From Fimbriimonadaceae bacterium (GTDB lineage: Bacteria; Armatimonadota; Fimbriimonadia; Fimbriimonadales; Fimbriimonadaceae): 5,002 nt of DNA. Below, one piece after another: positions 1 through 5,002 of this stretch; position 1 is the stretch's first letter; each line of letters begins with the position of its first letter. The notes under the pieces are model-generated. The model was not told the origin of the DNA and did no database searches. It was given only the letters and a program-made list of their open reading frames with translations. The stretch spans positions 2,848-7,849 of the forward strand of contig JACFNW010000087.1 in the NCBI GenBank assembly GCA_019454665.1. The letters are read 5' to 3'. The translations under genes were made by a program, and so were the position numbers.

Positions 1-1240
1 ACTCTTCGAGGATGCCCGGATCGAGCGGCATGTCGGCGTGCAGGTAGATGCCGATGATTTGTTCGGATGCCGAACGGTCGGGACGGTTGACCTTGACCTT
101 GCGGTCGATTCGCTCCGGGCGAAGCACGGCCGGATCAATGTAGTCGGGTCGGTTCGACGTGAGCATCAGCACCACATTGTCGAGCGACACCAGGCCATCC
201 AACTCGGCGCAGAACTGGGGCACCACGGTGTTGCTGATGTTCAACCACCGGCCGGAGGAACGCGTGCGAAGCACGCTTTCGGCCTCGTCCATGAAGATGA
301 ACACCAGCCTCCCTTCTTTGGCCTTCTCGCGGGCGATGCGGAACACTTCGCGCACCATACGCTCGGTCTCGCCCAGCCACATGTTGAGGATTTTCGGACC
401 GCTGATGGCCATGAAGTACTCCTTCACGGGCTTTCCGACGCGCTTCGAATACTCCTGCGTGAGGTTGTAGGCCGTTGCCTTGCCGATGAGCGTTTTGCCG
501 CAGCCGGGAGGGCCGTAGAGCAAGATGCCCTTCACGGGCTTCTTCTCGAACTTGCGGAAGATTTCGGGATGCAGGAGCGGCTTCTCGATGGTGTCGCGGA
601 TCAGCCGGATGGCTTCGCTCTGTCCGCCGACCTTCTCCCAAGGGATTTCGGGGACGTCCTCGTAGAAGAAGTCGCGGTTCTCCTTGGTTTCGAACCACTC
701 GACGGCCACGCGCCCGGTCGGCTCGATGCGGACCGTGTCGCCGGGGTGGAGCGTCTGCGCGGCCAGGGCTGCGGAACGCAGCACCACACGGCCGCCGTCG
801 GTGGTCGGCGCTTCGCCCCCGACTCGCAGCCGACCGTCGTCGTAGACCTCGGAGACCTTGGCCATCGCGCCACCGGGGTGCGGGGGCAGCTTGCCGACGA
901 TCGCGTACGCGTCGTTGACCAACACGCGGTCGCCGACGGCGGGAGCCTCTTCAAGCGTGGGGTCCAACTGGGCCAGGAACTCCGAGTCGCCCACGGCGAT
1001 GAGCGCCAGTCCGCCTTCTTGGTCCGCCAAATAGACGCCGGTTCGGTTGGCGGGGGCCGTGAGTTTGGCGTAGGCTTCTTCGTACTCGGCCAGCAGCTTC
1101 TCGCGCGCCTCGGATCGTTCGGCATCCTTACGAATGTCGTCGCGCAGGGCGGTCAGGTAGGTGCGTGCACGGGGGTCGTCGCCCGCATTCGCGATCAGGC
1201 GATCCACGATCTCAAGGCTCGAGGGTTGATCCGAAGGCAT
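1..1240 (-). CDS. arc: ARC/Mpa-family proteasomal AAA+ ATPase, 3' end beyond the window
   Basis: This is the hexameric cytoplasmic ATPase that recognises Pup-type tagged proteins, unfolds them and threads them into the 20S proteasome. The first 413 residues are visible. Residues about 25-62 are charged and heptad-like and fit the N-terminal coiled coil, which is shorter than in mycobacterial Mpa. Residues about 65-178 fit the tandem OB interdomain. The AAA module starts near 195 (IPWEKVGGQ), with Walker A GPPGCGKT at 243-250, a pore-loop aromatic-hydrophobic-Gly (WLG, 288-290) in a GPKILNMWLGETER context, Walker B FIFMDE at 314-319, sensor-1 Asn363 in TSNRPD, and arginine-finger region LRPERIDRK at 373-381. 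VVPQ (339-342) and IDPAVLRP match Mpa closely, which favours ARC over FtsH or Cdc48. The usual RPGRLD is RPERID here. ATG at 1240 is the first start after an in-frame TGA and has only a weak GGTGAG just before it. The C-terminal proteasome-docking tail is not visible. The family call is firm; the partners are inferred. Confidence 0.9.
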   Translation of the reverse strand, partial: MPSDQPSSLEIVDRLIANAGDDPRARTYLTALRDDIRKDAERSEAREKLLAEYEEAYAKLTAPANRTGVYLADQEGGLALIAVGDSEFLAQLDPTLEEAPAVGDRVLVNDAYAIVGKLPPHPGGAMAKVSEVYDDGRLRVGGEAPTTDGGRVVLRSAALAAQTLHPGDTVRIEPTGRVAVEWFETKENRDFFYEDVPEIPWEKVGGQSEAIRLIRDTIEKPLLHPEIFRKFEKKPVKGILLYGPPGCGKTLIGKATAYNLTQEYSKRVGKPVKEYFMAISGPKILNMWLGETERMVREVFRIAREKAKEGRLVFIFMDEAESVLRTRSSGRWLNISNTVVPQFCAELDGLVSLDNVVLMLTSNRPDYIDPAVLRPERIDRKVKVNRPDRSASEQIIGIYLHADMPLDPGILEE

Positions 1241-1266
1241 CTCACCACATCATACGCCGCTTGGAA

Positions 1267-3582
1267 CTAAAGGATCGCCCAACGCACGGGAAGCTCGCCG
1301 AACCACATGGCCGTGCCTTCCTCCCACGCCGCGCCCGCCACCTCGACCGGCACTCCGGCATACGAGGCGACCCGCGCCTCGATCGGCCCGTAGCCGTCGC
1401 TCCTCGTGGTGGTCTTGAGCGTTGCTTTCTTACCGTCGCTCTTGAGCGTGAGTTCCAGCACGGTGCGCTTGCCCTTGCGGTAGGCCGTGGTCTCGCCGTC
1501 GTCGGCCACGTAGGTCAGGCTTGTCTCGCCCTTCCAGCCCTTGGGCGCGAACACGTGGAACTCGGCTTTGCGCAGGTCCTTGCGGTTCGTGGTCGGCCAG
1601 CCCGCGCACGTGGGCAGGATGGCGCCTGCCCGGATGTACAGGGGCGTCCGGTCGCGCGTGACCGGCACCACAACCTCGCCCGGCTCGACCCATTCGCCGG
1701 CGGCGACGTCGAACCAAGGCTGATCGCCCGGCAACACGACCGTGCGCTCCTTCTGGCCGTCTGTGAGGAACGGCGCTTGCAAGATGAACGGGCCGATGAG
1801 GAACTGGTCGCACACGGTGTCCAAGTCCTTGCCTTCGAAATCGTACGAAAGCGGCCGCAAGATGGCCTCGCCCTTGGCTTCTTGCTCGGCGAAGAGCGTG
1901 TACAGGTAGGGCAACAGCCGGTAGCGAAGCTGGATCAGGTGCCGCAGCGTGCCCAGCCCACGGCGGGAGTACGCCCAGGGCTCCTGCCGCCGCGCCTCCT
2001 TCATCGTGTGGTTCCGAAGGAACGGGAAAAGGAACGTGGCCTTCGCCCAATCCACCATCAGCCCTTCGGGCGTGTCGCCCCCGAAGCCGCCGAGGTCGGG
2101 CCCGTTGAACGGGATGCCGCTGAGCGCCAGGTTCAGCGACGTGGGGATCGCCATGCGCAGGTAGTGGTGGTTGGCCACGTTGTCGCCCGTCCACACGGCG
2201 CTGTAACGGCTGGTGCCGATGAACGCCGAGCGAGAGAGGACGAACGGCCGCGAACGCGGCTTGGCCCGCCTCAGGCCGTCGAACGTCGCCATCTGCATGC
2301 CGAGGGCGTACTGGTTGCGGTGCAGGGCGTGGTCGTCCTTGCCGTTGCGGAAGCGCATGCCGTTGGGGTCCACGGGGCCGGTCGCCGGGTCGTTCATATC
2401 CACCCAGTAGCCCGCGAAGCCGAGCCCGGTCCAATCGCGGACTTGGTTCGACCACCACTTGCGGCCTTTGGGCTGCGTGAAGTCGGGAAACACCGTCTCG
2501 CCGGGCCAAACCAGTCCGACATACGGTTGGCCCTCCGGCCCTTGGCAGAACACGCCCTTGGCCAAGCCGTCGTCGTAGGCGGCGTAGCCGGGGTCTCGCT
2601 TGACCCCGGGGTCGAGGATCGGCACGACGCGTCGGCGAGAGCGCCACAACTTCCAAACCGTGTTCTGGACACCCTCGGGGAAGTTGGCGGGATCTAGGGT
2701 GAAGACGCGGTAGCCGTCCATGTACTCGATGTCCAGCCAAAGGGCGTCGCAAGGGATCTTGGTCTTGCGGAACTTGTCGTCGAGTTCAAGGAGTTGCTCG
2801 CTGGTCGCGTAGCCCCATCGGGACTGGTGGTAGCCGAGCGACCAAAGCGGGGGCAGGGGCGTCTTGCCGACCAGCGTCTGCAGTTTGCGCGTGAGGTCGG
2901 CGAGCGAATCGCCCACGAGGAACCACACGTCGGGTTGACCGCACTCGCTGCCCACGATCAGGTGCTCGCCCGTCTTCTGCCAATCCACGAAGTACCGCTT
3001 CTCGCCGGTTCCTGGAGGGGTTTCCATAAACGCCGGGCCGGGGTTGTGGACGAGAATGCCCACCCAAGCACCCTTGAGCCGCACGATGACGTAGGGGACC
3101 GAAGCGTACGAAGGGTCGGCGTAGTCTTCCATCCACTGGCCCGAGTGGAAGTCGCTCCACACGTCGGTGTTCCAGAACTTCGTGCGCAGGCCGCTGAGTT
3201 CGAGGCGGCCCAGGTTCTTTTCGCCCATGCCGAAGTACTTGGCGTCGGCGGGCACTTCGAACTGGAGCATCCACGCCTCGCCCATCACGCCGAAGCCCTC
3301 GCCCTTGCACGTCTTCAGCACGGTCTTACCGTTGAATTGGAGTGCGAGCGACCCGTCCGACTCCACCTTGAGGCCACACTTGGCGGGTGGCGGGGGCGTC
3401 AGCGGGTCAATCGAGACATTCTCATGCCAACGGTTCTTCTTGCTCACTCGGAACCGGTGGACGTCGCCTTCGAAAGACTCGGCCCGCGCATCGAACGTTT
3501 CTTTGCCAATGTGGAGTCCGGATGCGTCGGCCCGTTGGGCGAAGGCGAAGTTGGCGCGATGCGGGTACTTGGTGAAGAACAT
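1267..3582 (-). CDS. GH31 family alpha-glucosidase-like glycoside hydrolase
   Basis: This is a complete 771-residue retaining glycoside hydrolase of family 31, most like alpha-glucosidases that release glucose from the non-reducing ends of malto- or isomalto-oligosaccharides. Residues about 1-235 fit the N-terminal beta-sandwich, with family landmarks YFGMGEK (116-122) and FWNTD (136-140). The (beta/alpha)8 barrel starts at TPLPPLWSLGYHQSRWGY (241-258), with WLDIEYMDGYRVF at 282-294 (Asp284 in subsite -1), nucleophile Asp395 in WVDMNDP, Arg451 in LSRSAF, acid/base Asp467 in WTGDN, GPDLGGFGG at 494-502 and His525 in RNH. Two C-terminal beta domains follow from about 580. No signal peptide is present, so it probably acts in the cytoplasm on imported oligosaccharides or glycogen fragments. 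The usual DMNEP motif reads DMNDP. ATG at 3582 is the first ATG after an in-frame TGA and no Shine-Dalgarno is visible. Exact specificity (alpha-glucosidase, alpha-xylosidase or other) cannot be read from sequence. It ends 26 bases before the ATPase gene and could be cotranscribed with it. Confidence 0.95.
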   Translation of the reverse strand: MFFTKYPHRANFAFAQRADASGLHIGKETFDARAESFEGDVHRFRVSKKNRWHENVSIDPLTPPPPAKCGLKVESDGSLALQFNGKTVLKTCKGEGFGVMGEAWMLQFEVPADAKYFGMGEKNLGRLELSGLRTKFWNTDVWSDFHSGQWMEDYADPSYASVPYVIVRLKGAWVGILVHNPGPAFMETPPGTGEKRYFVDWQKTGEHLIVGSECGQPDVWFLVGDSLADLTRKLQTLVGKTPLPPLWSLGYHQSRWGYATSEQLLELDDKFRKTKIPCDALWLDIEYMDGYRVFTLDPANFPEGVQNTVWKLWRSRRRVVPILDPGVKRDPGYAAYDDGLAKGVFCQGPEGQPYVGLVWPGETVFPDFTQPKGRKWWSNQVRDWTGLGFAGYWVDMNDPATGPVDPNGMRFRNGKDDHALHRNQYALGMQMATFDGLRRAKPRSRPFVLSRSAFIGTSRYSAVWTGDNVANHHYLRMAIPTSLNLALSGIPFNGPDLGGFGGDTPEGLMVDWAKATFLFPFLRNHTMKEARRQEPWAYSRRGLGTLRHLIQLRYRLLPYLYTLFAEQEAKGEAILRPLSYDFEGKDLDTVCDQFLIGPFILQAPFLTDGQKERTVVLPGDQPWFDVAAGEWVEPGEVVVPVTRDRTPLYIRAGAILPTCAGWPTTNRKDLRKAEFHVFAPKGWKGETSLTYVADDGETTAYRKGKRTVLELTLKSDGKKATLKTTTRSDGYGPIEARVASYAGVPVEVAGAAWEEGTAMWFGELPVRWAIL

Positions 3583-3624
3583 GGCGGCAGTCGGAATTGT
3601 GACTCAGGCGGGTCGGCGTTCGGT

Positions 3625-3658
3625 GCGCCGGGCCCATCTGTTCAGGGCCGAGCGGCGC
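3625..3658. other. Bulged GC-rich hairpin upstream of the GH31 gene
   Basis: GCGCCG (3625-3630) pairs with CGGCGC (3653-3658), and GGCCC (3631-3635) pairs with GGGCC (3645-3649). The loop is nine bases (3636-3644), and a GAG bulge (3650-3652) sits on one side, giving eleven GC-only pairs. It lies 43-76 bases before the GH31 start, so it could be in that gene's 5' untranslated region. There is no T-run, so it is not a standard intrinsic terminator. The role is unknown, and in DNA this GC-rich it could be chance. Confidence 0.4.
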
Positions 3659-3660
3659 TT

Positions 3661-3697
3661 CCATTCTGCCTTGGGGCGGATCAGGCGGACGGCGCAG
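3661..3697 (-). repeat. Near-repeat copy 1, resembling the 3' end of the small Sm-like gene
   Basis: This 37-base segment matches 4605-4641 at 33 positions; the 27-base core at 3665-3691 is identical and the four mismatches are all transitions. Read on the minus strand it encodes AVRLIRPKAEW, against VVRLIRPKAE-stop in the intact gene, with TGG in place of the TAG stop. It lies 944 bases from copy 2. Upstream on the minus strand I cannot align it with the rest of the small gene, so it is either a fragment of a duplication or an old, decayed copy. Confidence 0.8.
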
Positions 3698-3890
3698 CCG
3701 CCAAGAAGGGCGTGGATATCCCGGCGACGGCGGCGTGGACGGGCACTTACAGTCGCCTCAAGGCGTGGCGCTGGCCGAGGCGTTTCGGCGCGTGTCGCCG
3801 GTCGTCGCCGAACCCATGGCCGCAGGCGGTTATAGCCGGTTGGTTTCCGAGTGATTCTTGTCTGGCACGCCATGATTTGGCCCTGCCCGC

Positions 3891-3898
3891 AGGTAGGA
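3891..3898 (+). promoter_or_regulatory. Ribosome binding site of the PEP-CTERM gene
   Basis: AGGTAGGA precedes ATG at 3907 with eight bases between its end and the start codon. This supports 3907 as the true start of a reading frame that stays open far upstream. Confidence 0.55.
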
Positions 3899-3906
3899 TC
3901 GCGCGG

Positions 3907-4581
3907 ATGAATCGTTCGCGAATCGGCGCTCTAGTTGTCGCCTTGTGCTTGGTCCCCCTGGCTTCGGCTCAAGTTCTCGTTTTGACGGAAGGGCAGTTTT
4001 GGGTCTACGCCGAGGCGCGGGCGATCTCGGCCTTCGACACAGACGGCGACAGCGGGACCCGGATGCAAGATTCCTTTTCGGCATCTGCGAGTGCGTTTGC
4101 CTCGGAGAACGACCCCGACTTGGGTTCGCATTCGGCCGGGGCCTCGGGGTTTGCCTCTTGGACTTTGCAGGCGTTGGGCCAGACGTCCACGCTCAGCGGT
4201 GGAGTGAGCGGGTCGGCTGAGTCCGTGTCTGGCGGGCTCGATGCGTCGGCCATGGGAGGCGGGTCGGTGTCGCTCACGTTCATGGTGACGGACCGGGCGA
4301 ACGGCACGATCTCGTCTTCGGGCACGGCAGCGTCGGACCTGTCCATCTACGATGGCCTGAGTTTTGTGCCCTTCATCACCGGCTTCAACGGGACCCAGTT
4401 CCTGAGCATGGAAGCGGGGTTGTACCGCTGGGATTCCGCCGCCGTCGCGACGGTCGGCGGCACCAATGTCGCCAGCGCCTCGGTGGGCTACGACATCACC
4501 ATGACCGCCGTGCCGGAACCCGCCACGATGCTCGCCCTCTCGCTTGGAGCGTTGGGGTTGCTGGCACGAAGGCGCGCGTGA
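3907..4581 (+). CDS. PEP-CTERM sorting domain protein, secreted, function unknown
   Basis: This is a 224-residue exported protein processed by the exosortase system and probably displayed at the cell surface or in the extracellular matrix. Residues 1-21 form a signal peptide (MNRSRIG, hydrophobic core, LASA cleavage before Gln22). The C-terminus has the three parts of a PEP-CTERM signal: VPEPA at 202-206, a hydrophobic helix at about 207-219 and RRR at 221-223. The body, about 22-200, is rich in Ser, Ala and Gly, with a DTDGDSG stretch at 44-50, and fits a beta-rich secreted domain; I recognise no catalytic motif. It contains no lysine, and its only cysteine is in the signal peptide. The reading frame is open far upstream, but the signal peptide and the ribosome binding site fix the start at 3907. 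It is the only plus-strand gene here, divergent from GH31 and convergent with the small gene. No exosortase is in the window. Confidence 0.92.
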   Translation: MNRSRIGALVVALCLVPLASAQVLVLTEGQFWVYAEARAISAFDTDGDSGTRMQDSFSASASAFASENDPDLGSHSAGASGFASWTLQALGQTSTLSGGVSGSAESVSGGLDASAMGGGSVSLTFMVTDRANGTISSSGTAASDLSIYDGLSFVPFITGFNGTQFLSMEAGLYRWDSAAVATVGGTNVASASVGYDITMTAVPEPATMLALSLGALGLLARRRA

Positions 4582-4604
4582 TCGGAGCGGGAAGTCCTGT
4601 GCGG

Positions 4605-4641
4605 CTACTCTGCCTTGGGGCGGATCAGGCGGACGACGTAG
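4605..4641 (-). repeat. Near-repeat copy 2, the 3' end of the small Sm-like gene
   Basis: This is the functional-looking partner of the copy at 3661-3697: the last twelve codons and stop of the small gene. The core at 4609-4635 is identical between the copies. Similarity ends exactly at the last base of the TAG stop (4605), which suggests the shared segment comes from coding sequence. The two copies are in direct orientation and flank the PEP-CTERM gene. Confidence 0.8.
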
Positions 4642-4793
4642 ATCGGGAAGTAGAGGGTCACTTCGTTTTTCCTCAACTTCACGAACACGCCGTCGCACCC
4701 CTCGAACACGCCGTCGTCTCGGTGCTCGCCCTGGCCTGTGACGCTCCAGAGCATCACTTCGCGGCCGATCAGTTCGGTGAGATAGTTGTTCAT
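4605..4793 (-). CDS. Small Sm/Hfq-like protein (tentative), coupled to fba
   Basis: This is a 62-residue protein that I do not recognise as a named family. Its pattern suggests a single small beta-barrel of the Sm/LSm/Hfq type: a short N-terminal helix-like start (MNNYLTELIGRE), an alternating strand VMLWSVTGQG, DDGVFEGCDGVFVKLRKN resembling the Sm1 pattern (glycine, then an aspartate between hydrophobic strands), and a terminal strand pair LYFPIYVVRLIRP resembling Sm2. If the fold is right, an RNA-binding or oligomeric scaffold role is possible, but that is inference; other five-stranded small barrels (SH3-like) would give a similar pattern. No signal peptide or membrane segment is present. 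The gene starts 7 bases after the fba stop with its ribosome binding site over that stop, so the two are probably translated together. Its last 37 bases recur at 3661-3697. The gene is likely real; its function is open. Confidence 0.8.
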   Translation of the reverse strand: MNNYLTELIGREVMLWSVTGQGEHRDDGVFEGCDGVFVKLRKNEVTLYFPIYVVRLIRPKAE

Positions 4794-4798
4794 AGGCC

Positions 4799-4807
4799 GA
4801 TCACCCC
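4799..4807 (-). promoter_or_regulatory. Ribosome binding site of the small gene, overlapping the fba stop
   Basis: On the minus strand GGGGTGATC contains GGTGATC, which is complementary to the usual 16S rRNA 3' end, and it lies five bases before the ATG at 4793. The TGA within it (4803-4801) is the fba stop codon. A ribosome ending on fba therefore sits on the start site of the next gene, a typical arrangement for translational coupling. Confidence 0.65.
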
Positions 4808-5002
4808 GTGTAAAGGGTTTTGCCGGTGCTCTTCAATTCTTCGACCGCCTGCAGCACGCGGGTCTTCATGTTGGCCTCGGCCTTCTTGAAGTAGCTGCGG
4901 GGGTCGTACACCTTCTTGTCGCCCATCTCGCCATCCACGCGCAACACGCCGTCGTAGTTCTTGAACACGTGGTCCGCGATGGCCCGCGTGAACGCGTATT
5001 GG
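4801..5002 (-). CDS. fba: Class II fructose-bisphosphate aldolase, C-terminal 66 residues
   Basis: The protein is the zinc-dependent cytoplasmic aldolase that interconverts fructose 1,6-bisphosphate with glyceraldehyde 3-phosphate and dihydroxyacetone phosphate in glycolysis and gluconeogenesis. Only the last 66 residues are in the window; the start lies beyond the right edge. The visible part begins QYAFTRAIADHVFKNYDGVL, followed by VDGEMGDKKVYDPRSYFKKAE and a closing helix VLQAVEELKSTGKTL. This is the characteristic C-terminus of class II aldolases and is closest to the mycobacterial type (QYAFTRPIA...KKVYDPRSYLKKAE) rather than E. coli FbaA. The metal-binding and Schiff-base-free catalytic core is off the edge and cannot be checked. 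It ends at TGA 4803-4801, 7 bases before the small gene, and probably heads a fba-small-gene operon. Confidence 0.93.
   Translation of the reverse strand, partial: QYAFTRAIADHVFKNYDGVLRVDGEMGDKKVYDPRSYFKKAEANMKTRVLQAVEELKSTGKTLYTG

Larger units (their letters stand above)
3583..3906. other. Divergent intergenic region between GH31 and PEP-CTERM genes
   Basis: This 324-base stretch has no convincing gene. The open frames crossing it are arginine-rich on the minus strand or low in coding character on the plus strand, as expected of GC-rich non-coding DNA. It must hold the promoters of both divergent genes, but I see no clear -35/-10 pair on either strand. It contains a bulged hairpin at 3625-3658 and a short near-copy of the 3' end of the small gene at 3661-3697. 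Confidence 0.7.

Noticed and set aside
1165..2697. Long plus-strand open frame of 510 residues antisense to GH31
   Set aside because: It is a GC-driven shadow; the minus-strand GH31 frame beneath it has every family motif, while this translation is rich in Arg, Ala, Gly and His with no recognisable domain.
1430..2752. Minus-strand 440-residue open frame in another frame of GH31
   Set aside because: It overlaps the GH31 catalytic domain and has a very Arg/Pro-rich composition; it is a frame shadow.
3604..3873. Minus-strand 89-residue arginine-rich frame containing the repeat-encoded peptide
   Set aside because: It shares only the short RLIRPKAE peptide with the small gene, its composition is that of random GC-rich DNA, and no ribosome binding site is apparent.
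3840..3900. Candidate promoter for the PEP-CTERM gene (TTGGTT, TTGTCT and TAGGAT elements)
   Set aside because: No pair of boxes has a workable 16-18 base spacing, and TAGGAT overlaps the ribosome binding site.
2794..3906. Upstream extension of the PEP-CTERM reading frame
   Set aside because: The extension is antisense to GH31 and would bury the signal peptide; the ribosome binding site and MNRSR signal peptide place the start at 3907.
4582..4604. Possible bidirectional terminator between the convergent PEP-CTERM and small genes
   Set aside because: The 23-base gap shows no stable stem and no T-run.
3931..4698. Minus-strand 255-residue frame antisense to the PEP-CTERM gene
   Set aside because: It overlaps two better supported genes and has no domain signal.

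Overview
The window is a GC-rich stretch of bacterial chromosome with five protein genes, two of them cut by the window edges. Four genes lie on the minus strand (in transcription order: fba end, a small Sm-like gene, a GH31 glycosidase, an ARC/Mpa ATPase). One gene, encoding a PEP-CTERM exported protein, lies on the plus strand between the Sm-like and GH31 genes. The likely source is a didermic bacterium using PEP-CTERM sorting that also carries a proteasome-type ATPase. This combination, with the MTAVPEPATM-type tail and the mycobacterial-type class II aldolase, suggests Armatimonadota (Fimbriimonas-like). Planctomycetes or Verrucomicrobia remain possible. The lineage is inferred from protein style alone.

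Layout. Positions 1-1240 (minus) hold the first 413 residues of an ARC/Mpa-family AAA+ ATPase, the unfoldase that feeds tagged proteins to the bacterial 20S proteasome; its C-terminus is off the left edge. Positions 1267-3582 (minus) hold a complete 771-residue GH31 alpha-glucosidase-like enzyme, apparently cytoplasmic, ending 26 bases before the ATPase start. Positions 3583-3906 are a 324-base divergent intergenic region with a bulged hairpin and a short imperfect copy of the 3' end of the small gene. Positions 3907-4581 (plus) encode a 224-residue secreted PEP-CTERM protein with no lysine. It converges, with a 23-base gap, on a 62-residue Sm/Hfq-like protein (4605-4793, minus). That gene starts 7 bases after the stop of a class II fructose-bisphosphate aldolase (4801 to the right edge, minus), and its ribosome binding site overlaps the aldolase stop codon.

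How the genes fit together. fba and the small gene look like a translationally coupled pair. GH31 and the ATPase are close and co-directional and may be cotranscribed, but no functional link is evident. The most useful points are the proteasome ATPase, which predicts a Pup/UBact-type system nearby; the uncharacterised Sm-like protein tied to aldolase; and the 37-base near-repeat (33 identities, four transitions) that flanks the PEP-CTERM gene and stops exactly at the small gene's stop codon.
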